From positions 1-64,000 of the forward strand of contig JAJFJN010000046.1 of NCBI GenBank assembly GCA_021773975.1: 64,000 nucleotides of DNA, read 5' to 3'. Shown in pieces: positions 1 to 9,194 of this stretch. The stretch is from Gammaproteobacteria bacterium. GTDB taxonomy: Bacteria; Pseudomonadota; Gammaproteobacteria; Chromatiales; Chromatiaceae. Each line of letters begins with the position of its first letter. Positions within the stretch are counted from its first letter, which is position 1. Below the pieces are notes generated by a model, which did no database searches, was not told where the DNA came from, and saw nothing but the letters and a program-made list of their open reading frames with translations. A program made the translations under genes and the position numbers.

Positions 1-209
1 GGCTCTGATTCTTCAGTCAGATGATATAGCCCCTGAATCTGTTCACGTAGCGTTGTAGTTTGCTGTAGATGGCGGAGCACACCTAAGCTAATAAAGTCCT
101 CCATAGGGATGGAGGTGAAGCGCTTTGAGTGATAGCGAACATGCTCCAAAGCAACATGTGCTGGCTTGATCAAATCACCAAAAACAGTATTGTTAGTTAC
201 AGCTGTCAT
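1..209 (-). CDS. Transposase N-terminus, IS4-like, partial at left edge
   Basis: An open reading frame without stop runs from an ATG at 209 off the left edge (about 69 codons). Its translation contains VFGDLIKP near residue 9 and YHSKRFTS near residue 28, followed by a helix ending LREQIQGLYHL. This order resembles the N-terminal DUF4372-type region of IS4-family transposases (pattern VFGxLLKP, then YxKxFxxW, then SLRxLxxGL). The catalytic DDE part would lie outside the window. An in-frame ATG at 236 is an alternative start with a GGTGAC-like site upstream. Terminal inverted repeats were not identified. The family call rests on a short motif match and is moderate; it could be an unrelated protein. 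Confidence 0.5.
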   Translation of the reverse strand, partial: MTAVTNNTVFGDLIKPAHVALEHVRYHSKRFTSIPMEDFISLGVLRHLQQTTTLREQIQGLYHLTEESE

Positions 210-695
210 TATTTTTTTGATGCGTGTGTTGAGCATTATGGTCACCAATGGCATGATATATATGCATTCAGGCAGCCATTTTGGATAATGATTGTCAAGC
301 AATATATGAGCTGTTTTCTAATTATTTATAGGCATAATTGAAATCTGCAATCACTACAAAAAAATGTTTTTTTCAAAAATATACTCAAATATTCCGTTAA
401 CGACTTAGGCAGTACTGAGGGCCAGCTGAATGCAGGCATCAACGGCAACTTACTGAATAATGATCGGACACCGTTAGGCAGAGCATACGTCTCAAATGCA
501 TCCAGCTGGGCAAGCCACAATAAATATCTACATAGATAGAGCGCTATAATCAACTGGCCGTTATGGCTAGCTGGCACCATCGCTGAAGTACAGTCCTTTG
601 CTACGCGTTAGTTATGGACATATAACCATGAATGGCTAAATATGGCCTTGTGAGGCATCACCCCAAAACAGAAGTTAGCTCTTGCGGCTTAGACC
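210..695. other. Stretch without a convincing gene
   Basis: This 486-base stretch has only short open frames with no RBS and no family signature. A plus-strand frame from about 342 to 539 lacks an ATG, and the minus-strand frame 326-580 has unconvincing composition. It may be the decayed flank of the element at the left edge. No RNA gene or clear terminator was seen. Confidence 0.4.
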
Positions 696-1778
696 CTACT
701 TATGGTCCCGACGAAAAATGGGGGGATTACTGATTACCAGGCTGCGGAAAAAAGCACGATATGACCCTTTTCTATGCTCCGTTTGCATTGCTAAGCAAAT
801 TATTAAAACTGATGAGCAAGCCATAACAAATAAACACACCAATAACGAGTCGTTGAATGGAACTATTGCTTGCACAGCCGTGAATATTGGAAGATGAAAA
901 AGATAAAAACTAAAGGAGAACGAAGCGAGGTATTTTATCAGATTATCTGCTTTTATGTGGAAAGAAAGCCTAGCGTTATATGCTGCAACAAAGTTAATGA
1001 AAACAATAAGGCCGATAAAATAGTCTCCTAGCAACAAAGGAGGCTCAAACTCATTATTAAATAGAAAACCCCATAAAACAGCGTTATATTGATCCAATGT
1101 ATTATCTACGGCAGTGATTTTTACTATAATAATCAAACCTAAAGTGAAAGCAAGAATTACGCGGGCAATGCTCGTCGATAACCTTATTTTATTTCTAAGG
1201 TAGTACAGCAAACTCCCTGCGATCCACAGGGGAAACAAACTAAGAATTCCTGGCCCAACCAACATCATTAAGCAAAAAACAACCGGCCATCGAAAAAAGC
1301 CACGAATGTAGAAAAAGGCTGCAAAAATTGCATAATACCATACCTCATAATTAAGCGACCAATATGGGAAATTGCCTGGTGGGGTTTCAGATAGATTCCA
1401 TAAGTCACCTGTAAATGTAAGATAGATAGGCAAATAAATCCAAGGCTTATCAAATTGATAACTTATATCTTCGCTAATGTACGCAGAAACAAAAAGGCTA
1501 GCTGCAATCCCAAGAATGATTCCTGGAATAGCAACCGAATATATTCGGGAAGCCCTATTTATGGCAAAATCTATTACCGATTTATCCCGTTCATTTGCAC
1601 ACCATGTAATCACGAAACCTGACAAGATAAAAAATATGATGATTCCGTCTCTTCCTAGATTTGTGACATCAAGATGTTCAGCAAGAGGCTGATAAAACAT
1701 TTTGCCATGACCTAGAAATACTATCAGAGTCGCAATAATTCGCGCGATTTCCAAATAAATAGAAAAATATGGATTCAT
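696..1778 (-). CDS. Membrane acyltransferase, OafA/NodX family (acyltransferase 3)
   Basis: A polytopic inner-membrane protein of the acyltransferase-3 family, which transfers acetyl or other acyl groups to surface sugars. Features seen are an early His (LGHGKMF, H24), the FFILSGF segment near residues 49-55 preceded by RDG, and a basic NRASRIYS segment at 74-81. About ten hydrophobic segments follow. The length of 360 residues is normal for the family without an extra SGNH domain. It is the last minus-strand gene of the exopolysaccharide locus, 230 bases beyond the flippase, so it probably acylates the repeat unit or polymer. The acyl donor and acceptor cannot be told from sequence. Confidence 0.85.
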   Translation of the reverse strand: MNPYFSIYLEIARIIATLIVFLGHGKMFYQPLAEHLDVTNLGRDGIIIFFILSGFVITWCANERDKSVIDFAINRASRIYSVAIPGIILGIAASLFVSAYISEDISYQFDKPWIYLPIYLTFTGDLWNLSETPPGNFPYWSLNYEVWYYAIFAAFFYIRGFFRWPVVFCLMMLVGPGILSLFPLWIAGSLLYYLRNKIRLSTSIARVILAFTLGLIIIVKITAVDNTLDQYNAVLWGFLFNNEFEPPLLLGDYFIGLIVFINFVAAYNARLSFHIKADNLIKYLASFSFSFYLFHLPIFTAVQAIVPFNDSLLVCLFVMACSSVLIICLAMQTEHRKGSYRAFFRSLVISNPPIFRRDHK

Positions 1779-2008
1779 TTCTTATCCTTCATCCCTCTTA
1801 GGCACATGCTTTAACAAGGATACTACTGCAGCAATTTATGCAATATCAGTAGTAGTACCTAACGGGTACAGCAGAACATCCGCTTTTGAAGCACATTTCA
1901 TTCGGATTTGTGGTTGCTCATAAACCCGCACAATTAATTGTGGATTCAGAACATGGCTGCCAATTAATAAACTCCACTTTCTCTTTTTGCATACTTAAAA
2001 AGGCAGTA

Positions 2009-3496
2009 TCATTTTCTTCTAACCCAGCATGCCAGGCGATCTAAAAGATCTTTTTCTACTCCAGCTGACCTATCGGTAAAATACCAGAGTAGAAGAGCTG
2101 TTGACACATAGATAAGCGCACCAAGAAAAACATCAAAGGCCAGACTCAGCATCCGGACACCTTCAAATTCCTGATGAAAAACACTAACGCCAACAACCAT
2201 TACCACTCCAGATACTAAAGGACGGAACAACACACGAAAAACAGCAGCCATACCACAGAATAATGATCGAAATGAAAGGTAGAGTGCAAAAATAACAAAT
2301 ACACCACTTGCAACAAGACGCGCCTCTGCCAGAAGCACCATATCTTGGTAATGAGCAACTATCCCCAAGCATACAGCAAGCAGAAGTAATTGCCCCCAAG
2401 TTAGCAGCGCCCAAAGATTCCAACGCCCAAGTGCGGCAAAGAGAGGCCATGTCGCTGTTGAAATGGCAGACAGCGCCCAGGAAACTGCTAAAATCCTGAG
2501 CAAAGGAACAGCTTGTACCCATTTTTCACCAAGCACAACAAAAGTGAAATCTTCTGCAACCACAGCGAGCCCAAACCCGACTGCTATCGAAATATATGAG
2601 AGCACACCAGCTACACGCTCATAGGCAGCCGCCAAGCGTTTTTTATCATTCTGAATTCGAGCATAACCTGCCATAGCGGCCCTGCCAACCGGCAAAACTG
2701 ATTCATAAGTGATCAATTTGCCAAGCTCAGAACTCATAAAATATGCACCCATATCACGTACACCAAACAGACCGCCAATTAATAATTGGTCTAGTTTTAC
2801 AGACAAAAATTCGCCCACACTTTTTGCAACAGCCCAAACAGAAACCGACTTGAAATCACTCACTTTTGAAAACGAAAACTTTGGTCTGAAAGAGTGCATC
2901 CAATAGCTCAGCAGAACACGGATAACTTGTTGGAAAATCATGCCAATGACCAACACCCAATAACTCTGTAGCAAAAAAGCTAGCGTTACAGTAACAGCGA
3001 AACGAGCCGCTCGAGCTGTAAAGTTATATCGAAAATCCTTGGAAAAATGCAGTTCACGCCTGAAATCCACAACACCAATATTTTCCATTCCTTTAATTAT
3101 GGGTACTATTGCTAACCACTGAATGATTAATTGGACACGTAAATCATCAAAATACCATGCTGCTAGAGGAGCCAATAGAAACAGCGCAAGGCCAATCGTC
3201 AATCCAATAATAAATTGCATTGTCCAGGCAGTATCATAATGCGCCCTTTGGGGGTCTGGATGGCGCAAAACTGCCGAATCAACTCCAATATCAGCAAAAA
3301 CATCGAGGAATCCAACAAAAATCATGGCCATGGCTATTAAGCCAAAATCCTCAGGAGAGAGCAGGCGAGCCAAGATTACAGTGCTGATCAAGCCCATAAG
3401 CTGCATAGACCAACGCATGGCAACCATCCAGATGGAGCCACGGATTATGCGGCCACCGATGGAGGGCTCTTCATTAGAGTTAGAAGATTGTGTCAA
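2009..3496 (-). CDS. Lipopolysaccharide/EPS flippase, Wzx (PST family)
   Basis: A MOP-superfamily polysaccharide transporter expected to flip undecaprenyl-PP-linked repeat units across the inner membrane. Its 495 residues show 12-14 hydrophobic segments. The N-terminal pattern GSIWMVAMRWSMQ followed by ILARLLSPEDFGLIAMA is typical of WzxC/Polysacc_synt_3 proteins. It is encoded in the EPS locus between a GT2 glycosyltransferase and the terminal acyltransferase, which supports a Wzx/Wzy-type pathway with the O-ligase/polymerase-like protein at 10945-12276. No charge-rich soluble domain or truncation is seen. Confidence 0.9.
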   Translation of the reverse strand: MTQSSNSNEEPSIGGRIIRGSIWMVAMRWSMQLMGLISTVILARLLSPEDFGLIAMAMIFVGFLDVFADIGVDSAVLRHPDPQRAHYDTAWTMQFIIGLTIGLALFLLAPLAAWYFDDLRVQLIIQWLAIVPIIKGMENIGVVDFRRELHFSKDFRYNFTARAARFAVTVTLAFLLQSYWVLVIGMIFQQVIRVLLSYWMHSFRPKFSFSKVSDFKSVSVWAVAKSVGEFLSVKLDQLLIGGLFGVRDMGAYFMSSELGKLITYESVLPVGRAAMAGYARIQNDKKRLAAAYERVAGVLSYISIAVGFGLAVVAEDFTFVVLGEKWVQAVPLLRILAVSWALSAISTATWPLFAALGRWNLWALLTWGQLLLLAVCLGIVAHYQDMVLLAEARLVASGVFVIFALYLSFRSLFCGMAAVFRVLFRPLVSGVVMVVGVSVFHQEFEGVRMLSLAFDVFLGALIYVSTALLLWYFTDRSAGVEKDLLDRLACWVRRK

Positions 3497-3738
3497 TGCA
3501 TTATCACTTTGAGAAATAATTCAAACCAAAACTCAACATTAAAGATTATGTAAGCTTAATTTATAAGAGATTACTAAATTATACCGAGATCTGCTTTTAC
3601 CACACAGCATAACTTTTGGAATACATAAGGTCTTGAATAAGATACTTCGCACATATAATCCTATACCTTTCTTATCTATTCAGTAGGTTATGAAAAACCG
3701 CAAGGCGAGGCTTATATTCAATATATATATACAAGATG

Positions 3739-4806
3739 TCATTTCACGAATGACTTAATTTTCTTATAAGTAGGAAATAAAAATGATACTAATGCAGTAT
3801 ATGAGTAATCAGTTACTGAAAGCGGTTTTTTTGAAAGGTTATCAAATTCATTGTATATAGATAGAGCGCGCATTCCTGAAAAAAGCGCCGTTTTTTCAAC
3901 TATTCTCCACCACACCCTGCTTACATCAACTAAAAGAAGTTCTAACTCTTCTCCTTCCACCTTTCTTTTTATTCTAAATGCTTCCACCAACTCACTTAAA
4001 ACACGCCCAACTAATCTGAGCTCACTATGTGAACTGGCTGGCATATTTTTAACTGCTAACCGCCAAATACTTTCCATATCTGTGATTGTTACGGCATTCT
4101 CACCGAGGTATTCATTGTATCGATCCAACAAAAACCGTCTTCCGTTACGCTCCATTTCATCACCACATGTTTTACTGGTGTTGCTTTCATGGTACCTGTA
4201 TTTTCCAATTATATCCGGCAGCAACACCAATGACCCAACTTCACTAAGTCGATGGTAGAGATCGTAATCTTCTGCGTAATGATAGGTCTGCCGGTAATCA
4301 ATGCTATGCTTTCTTAATGTTTCTGCACGTATACATGCAATTGAATGGGTAATCATTGATTTTGTAAATAGCCGCCACGCCAAGCCTACAGGGGAAGGCA
4401 CAGGCAGTTTAGGCCATGGTACTTCACGGGAACCTTCCCAATCCAAAACTCTTCCTGCGACAAGAACTACATTGTCATTATTTTCAAGAACTTCGACTTC
4501 TTTCTCTAATCTGTCTGGAAAACTAATATCATCTTGATCATGTGGTGCTATATAGCGGCCCCTAGCCTCCTCTAAGCCTCTATTGCGTGTATTGCTGATC
4601 CCAATATTTTGGTCATTTTTTATCAGCCGAATTCGAGAATCTTTATATTGCTTAATAATATCTATCGTATTATCTGATGAAGCATCATCAATAATCAGTA
4701 ATTCAAAATCGCCAAAAGACTGAGCAAGCACACTTTCAATGGCCTCACCGATATACGCTTGCCCGTTATATGCAGTCATGACGACACTAACGATAGGATC
4801 CTGCAC
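3739..4806 (-). CDS. Glycosyltransferase family 2
   Basis: An inverting GT-A glycosyltransferase that probably adds a sugar to the lipid-linked EPS repeat unit at the cytoplasmic face. The N-terminal GT2 domain begins VSVVMTAYNGQAYIGEAIES and carries DD at 40-41 and the metal-binding DQDD at 90-93. The C-terminal roughly 140 residues are helical and not diagnostic. No transmembrane anchor is evident. The gene is separated by about 240 bases from the flippase and about 55 from the upstream GT4. It is visibly AT-richer than the core XrtA genes, consistent with independent acquisition. The sugar specificity is unknown. Confidence 0.88.
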   Translation of the reverse strand: MQDPIVSVVMTAYNGQAYIGEAIESVLAQSFGDFELLIIDDASSDNTIDIIKQYKDSRIRLIKNDQNIGISNTRNRGLEEARGRYIAPHDQDDISFPDRLEKEVEVLENNDNVVLVAGRVLDWEGSREVPWPKLPVPSPVGLAWRLFTKSMITHSIACIRAETLRKHSIDYRQTYHYAEDYDLYHRLSEVGSLVLLPDIIGKYRYHESNTSKTCGDEMERNGRRFLLDRYNEYLGENAVTITDMESIWRLAVKNMPASSHSELRLVGRVLSELVEAFRIKRKVEGEELELLLVDVSRVWWRIVEKTALFSGMRALSIYNEFDNLSKKPLSVTDYSYTALVSFLFPTYKKIKSFVK

Positions 4807-4862
4807 TATTTTCTCCTTACCAGATTAAATTAGTATTTATTTTTTAATGATATTTAATACAG

Positions 4863-5972
4863 CTACAAAACCATTCCACGATAATATTCTGCATATCGAT
4901 GCACCATACTATCCATAGAAAATTGGTCAACTGCCCGCTGGCGCGCCTTTTTTGCCTGGCGCTTCCTCAGCTCTGTATCTTGCATTAACTGTACAATATG
5001 ATCCGCCATTGAGCGGGGTTCTTCATATGGACTAAGAAAACCCGTTTCCTTATCCTTTACTAACTCTTTATTCCCGCCTACATCATGAGCAACTACAGGG
5101 AGACTTGCAGACATTGCTTCAAGAATCGCATTGCTCATCCCTTCTAGACGACTGGGTAAAATAAAGATGTCTGAGGCGGCCAAATAGTCATGAACATTAT
5201 CCACATTACCAAGCAATTTTATTGACTTTCCATAAGCAGTCTTCTCAATTTGATCCATCAATTGATCACGCAATGCCCCTTCACCAAGCCAAAGGAATAA
5301 TACTTTCTCAGGAAGCTCAGGTACGGCAAAATTTATGGCATCTAATAATCCTTCATGGTTTTTTACGGGGCTTAGACTGGCAACTGTAGTGGCTATCAAT
5401 GCATCTTGCGGAAGCCCCAAGCATTCACGAGCAGTTTCTTTGACTGGAGCGGCTTCAAAAGCACCAGTGTCAACTCCATTATAAAGAACATCAAATCGTC
5501 CAAGAGCGATTCCAGAGGCACTGGAATAACGCTCTGCACTATCCATGCAGACCGCAAACAATCTATCTGTAAAACGTGATAAAACTTGCGACGCTACCTT
5601 TCGGCGGCCAGGAAATACCTCTCCGTCAGCAAAGCCATGAAAACTCCACACAAGCTTAGCTCTCGACGCACTGATTAGTTTTGCCATGACCGTATCCAGC
5701 CATGTATTCCAATTTCTACAGTGAATAATATCCGGCTGCCATTTGCGGATTACTGCTGCAAGACGTAGCGGGGCGCGAAAGTCATAACTGCCTCTATTAA
5801 CTTCAAAAATCTCTACATCTTGACCTAACCGTTCTGCCATCTCGCCAACATGTTCCAAACAACAAATTGCTTGAACAAAGTCATTCTGCGGAAGACGGTT
5901 AACTATATTTACCACTCCATTTTCAAGACCACCTCTCTGCAAGCCATGAATGACATGGAGAATTCTTATCAT
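4863..5972 (-). CDS. Glycosyltransferase family 4, XrtA system-associated (TIGR03088-type)
   Basis: A retaining GT-B glycosyltransferase of the kind that recurs in PEP-CTERM/exosortase A exopolysaccharide loci (sugar transferase stp2). The N-terminus RILHVIHGLQRGGLENGVVN is characteristic of this group. The C-terminal domain has SLSPVKNHEGLL (about 199-210), GEGALRDQL (230-238) and the EX7E motif with E277 and E285. There is no membrane segment. It is the most distal recognisable core XrtA glycosyltransferase in the locus. The donor sugar cannot be assigned. Confidence 0.88.
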   Translation of the reverse strand: MIRILHVIHGLQRGGLENGVVNIVNRLPQNDFVQAICCLEHVGEMAERLGQDVEIFEVNRGSYDFRAPLRLAAVIRKWQPDIIHCRNWNTWLDTVMAKLISASRAKLVWSFHGFADGEVFPGRRKVASQVLSRFTDRLFAVCMDSAERYSSASGIALGRFDVLYNGVDTGAFEAAPVKETARECLGLPQDALIATTVASLSPVKNHEGLLDAINFAVPELPEKVLFLWLGEGALRDQLMDQIEKTAYGKSIKLLGNVDNVHDYLAASDIFILPSRLEGMSNAILEAMSASLPVVAHDVGGNKELVKDKETGFLSPYEEPRSMADHIVQLMQDTELRKRQAKKARQRAVDQFSMDSMVHRYAEYYRGMVL

Positions 5973-6302
5973 AATGAACGCCTAGGGGTTAAAATGTGCC
6001 ACTAATTACAAATTAGTCATGAGAATAAGGCAGTCAAATAGCACATCCGTCAGTTGCTGCAATGCGATACTGCCAATCCAAACCATCGCAATATCTTGTG
6101 TCTATTTGGGAGAAGCCCGTTACCTTCTCCTACATAGCTATTAAAATATGGCCTTCAGTCATTTTGTATAAAAACTACTGAAACCAAGACAACTTATCTA
6201 AATGCTCCAATCAAGCCGCTAGACAGACACCTAAAAAAGCATTTTAATATAGCATGAATCCGTTGATACTTTTCATCAAACAGTGAATCACTCTATTTCC
6301 AC
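5973..6302. other. Divergent intergenic region
   Basis: This 330-base region separates the minus-strand GT4 gene from the plus-strand TPR gene. It is AT-rich and must hold the start signals for both, but no promoter pair stands out. No RNA gene or repeat was seen. Confidence 0.4.
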
Positions 6303-6974
6303 ATGCTAAAAAATTGGTTCTGCCCGCTTAGCGCCTTACTCTTTATTACCACTCTGCTTCCGCTGGACGCGGTGGCTTCACCTAGAATTACATTTGCTGG
6401 GAATCCATGCCCCCATATAGAGCCTGGACCTTGGGATGGCGTCCCTCAAGACTATCGTGACCACAGCAAGAAACCCCGCCTTAAAAACGTGGAAGAGCAT
6501 CATTTCACCTCAAGTGTCGAACAAATACGGCCTGGGGGAGGAAGAAGCGCCACTGTGATTGATGACATAAATTATACTCTCCGAGCCTTCCCCAATCATC
6601 ATAAAGCGCTCTATGCCATAATGCGCTATAGCTGGAAATATAAAGGTAAAGAATTTGGCACCGTCGCACCTCCTGAATGCCATTTTCAGCGTACTCTATC
6701 TATCTTTAATGATGACCCTGTAGTACACATGCTCTATGGCATTTACTTGCATAAAGCTGGAAATCTAAAGATGGCTTTAATGGAATATCAAGCTGCCGAG
6801 CAGCTGGAATTTAACTCCTCCGAGCTAAGTTACAATATGGGCCTCCTTTTTACAGAACTAAAAGACTATCCAAACGCTAGAAAATATGCTGAGAAAGCAT
6901 ATAGTGCTAAGTATCCGTTGCCCGGCCTTCGCAAGAAGCTAATGCGGTTAGGAGAATGGCTAGAAGCGGAGTAA
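6303..6974 (+). CDS. Secreted TPR-containing protein of EPS loci
   Basis: A predicted exported protein with an N-terminal hydrophobic signal segment (about residues 5-25) ending in a plausible AVA-SP cleavage site. The middle holds VEEHHFTSSVEQIR and DDINYTLRAFPNHHKALYA, a combination I recall from small TPR proteins next to polysaccharide clusters. Residues 135-210 form two TPR-like helix pairs (YGIYLHKAGNLKMALMEY; YNMGLLFTELKDYPNARKYA). The function is not known; it may scaffold the envelope assembly machinery. It is the first of two plus-strand genes inserted in the otherwise minus-strand locus, about 250 bases before the AsnB-like gene. Confidence 0.7.
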   Translation: MLKNWFCPLSALLFITTLLPLDAVASPRITFAGNPCPHIEPGPWDGVPQDYRDHSKKPRLKNVEEHHFTSSVEQIRPGGGRSATVIDDINYTLRAFPNHHKALYAIMRYSWKYKGKEFGTVAPPECHFQRTLSIFNDDPVVHMLYGIYLHKAGNLKMALMEYQAAEQLEFNSSELSYNMGLLFTELKDYPNARKYAEKAYSAKYPLPGLRKKLMRLGEWLEAE

Positions 6975-7220
6975 AATTTCATCACTGTTCACTGCCCTTT
7001 TTAACCCACCATTAAGTAAGCAACCCTTCATTATTGCCAACACCATAATATCAAGTTGGCATCAAATTATAGCTTTTGCTTTAGGACAATTCTGCTCTAA
7101 GCGCTTATAATCGAACGCTGACCATACAAAAATCAATTCAACACCAACAGCACACCATCTATCTAAATTTTCTATGCAGCTAGTGGTCAAAAAACATTTA
7201 AAAATAATTGAGTACAAGTA

Positions 7221-9044
7221 ATGAAAGGACATTTTTTTGGGTACCTGCATTCCAATCCCCTAAGCTCTGCCAGCGAGGCAAGCCAAGCTATGGCAGGGGC
7301 AGCTGCCCTTAAACCGATGCCTGCCAAACCAGGCAATGCATGGATTTCATCCGATGACATTAGCTATACGGCAGATGAGGGGCAATGCCAGGCAGTAGTT
7401 TTAGGCAATCCCCGTTGGGCAAATTCTGAACTGGAATCTATTGCTAGAGAAAAAGGTCATGCAGCTGCACTAATTAAAGGATGGCAGAAATTTGGTAATA
7501 ATGTAGTTGAAAATATTCAGAACCATTTTGCTCTTGCCCTCACTGACTCTACCAAGAATGAAGCATTGCTTGCTATCGACCGTCTGGGAATTGGCAGCCT
7601 CTATTACACTTGTGTCAATAAAAATTTAGTATTTGGCACCCGCATTGATACCATACACAGCCACCCTTCTGTCAGAGCATCACTTGACCCGCAAGGGATT
7701 TTTAACTATCTGTTTTTTCATATGATTCCCAGCCCAGGGACTGCATTTACAGACCTTAGAAAATTGGGGCCAGCACAGTGCCTTCATTGGAAAGGTGCTG
7801 CCTGGCATATATCTAACTATTGGTCTCCAAATTTCATTGAGCAAAGCAATAGAAGCATGGATACGGCGGCTGATGAAATGCTTTCAACACTTGGGGATTG
7901 TGTAAAGGATGCCTCAGCACAAAAAAAAGCAGGTTCTTTTCTAAGCGGGGGAATCGACAGCTCTACCGTTTCGGGACTACTTGCCCAGCAATCTGAAAAT
8001 GCTGTTGATACCTATTCCATAGGGTTTAACGCAGAAGGATATGATGAAATCCCCTTTGCCCGTATCGCTTCTAAGCATTTTGGAACCAACTCGCACGAAT
8101 ACTATGTTAAACCAGAAGATATCGCAGAAACTGTACACACCATTGCTGCCGCTTATGAAGAGCCATTTGGCAACTCATCTGCACTTCCCGCCTACTACTG
8201 TGCAAAAGTAGCTGCGGCTGATGGTATCCAGCGACTGCTAGCCGGCGATGGTGGAGATGAACTATTTGCTGGAAACCAACGCTATTCCAAGCAGTTTATT
8301 TTTGAGCGCTACTTCATACTGCCAAAAATACTACGCCAAGGCTTTATAGAGCCTATCGCCAAACAATTCTCTTCATCTTCAATTAATCTTTTAAGAAAAT
8401 CCTCAAGCTACGTGGAGCAAGCCAGGGTTCCACTCCCGGATCGTTTTGAAACCTATAATTTCCTTAACCGCTTCGGTGATCTTTCTGGCATGTTAGCCCC
8501 AGATTTCCTTTCTCAAATAGATACCGAACACCCTCTAAACTTGATGCGCCAGCGCTATCAGGAACCAGAGAATGCCTCAACCCTCAACCGGATGCTCTAT
8601 CTCGATTGGAAATTCACATTAGCAGACAATGACATAAGAAAAGTCACTGGCATGTGTCATCTTGCAGGAATCGAGGTAGCCTACCCCATGATGGATGACC
8701 GCATGCTAGAGCTATCATGCACAGTTCCCAGCACATGGAAACTATCAAACGGGCAGCTACGTTATTTTTTCAAGCATGCCATTCGTGATTTTGTTCCTAA
8801 CGCAATTATCACAAAGAAAAAACATGGCTTTGGTCTACCCTTCGGCGTATGGACCTCCTCAAATCCTGAGCTACAGGCTCTCGCTTATGAGAATGTGCGA
8901 AACCTCAAAGAACGAGGGATTTTCCGGTCGGATTTTTTGGAAAGCGCAATAAAATTGCACCAAGAGGGGCACTCCACCTATTACGGAACGCTGGTCTGGG
9001 TTCTAATGATGCTTGAGCTTTGGCTGAAAACGCACAAATTGTGA
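7221..9044 (+). CDS. Asparagine synthase-like amidotransferase lacking the nucleophile Cys
   Basis: A two-domain AsnB-like protein of 607 residues. The C-terminal synthetase domain is intact, with the PP-loop SGGIDSS at 242-248, LAGDGGDELFAG near residue 350, and a KKKHGFGLPFG segment in the C-terminal part. The N-terminal Ntn-hydrolase-like domain is recognisable (AIDRLGIGSLYYT near 118-130) but the protein begins MKGHFFGYL and has no Cys2, so glutamine hydrolysis is not expected. Relatives in polysaccharide loci are thought to amidate sugar acids, using ATP to activate a carboxylate. It could use free ammonia, take ammonia from another subunit, or form a non-amide bond. Plus-strand orientation opposite to its neighbours suggests insertion. 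Confidence 0.8.
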   Translation: MKGHFFGYLHSNPLSSASEASQAMAGAAALKPMPAKPGNAWISSDDISYTADEGQCQAVVLGNPRWANSELESIAREKGHAAALIKGWQKFGNNVVENIQNHFALALTDSTKNEALLAIDRLGIGSLYYTCVNKNLVFGTRIDTIHSHPSVRASLDPQGIFNYLFFHMIPSPGTAFTDLRKLGPAQCLHWKGAAWHISNYWSPNFIEQSNRSMDTAADEMLSTLGDCVKDASAQKKAGSFLSGGIDSSTVSGLLAQQSENAVDTYSIGFNAEGYDEIPFARIASKHFGTNSHEYYVKPEDIAETVHTIAAAYEEPFGNSSALPAYYCAKVAAADGIQRLLAGDGGDELFAGNQRYSKQFIFERYFILPKILRQGFIEPIAKQFSSSSINLLRKSSSYVEQARVPLPDRFETYNFLNRFGDLSGMLAPDFLSQIDTEHPLNLMRQRYQEPENASTLNRMLYLDWKFTLADNDIRKVTGMCHLAGIEVAYPMMDDRMLELSCTVPSTWKLSNGQLRYFFKHAIRDFVPNAIITKKKHGFGLPFGVWTSSNPELQALAYENVRNLKERGIFRSDFLESAIKLHQEGHSTYYGTLVWVLMMLELWLKTHKL

Positions 9045-9194
9045 TTAAGCTCAAATGCACCCACTAGTGCCTATCCAGAAACCCCATGATTTTCTTCACG
9101 CTCATAAGTGCTTCTGCAAAGCGACTCACTATTATCATCTTTGAGGCGCAGTCTTTTACGAAAGATTGCTCTGGGCAGCTCTATCTGACAATTT

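Noticed and set aside
326-580. Minus-strand 84-codon frame
   Set aside because: No RBS, unusual composition and no family signature; it overlaps a likely decayed stretch.
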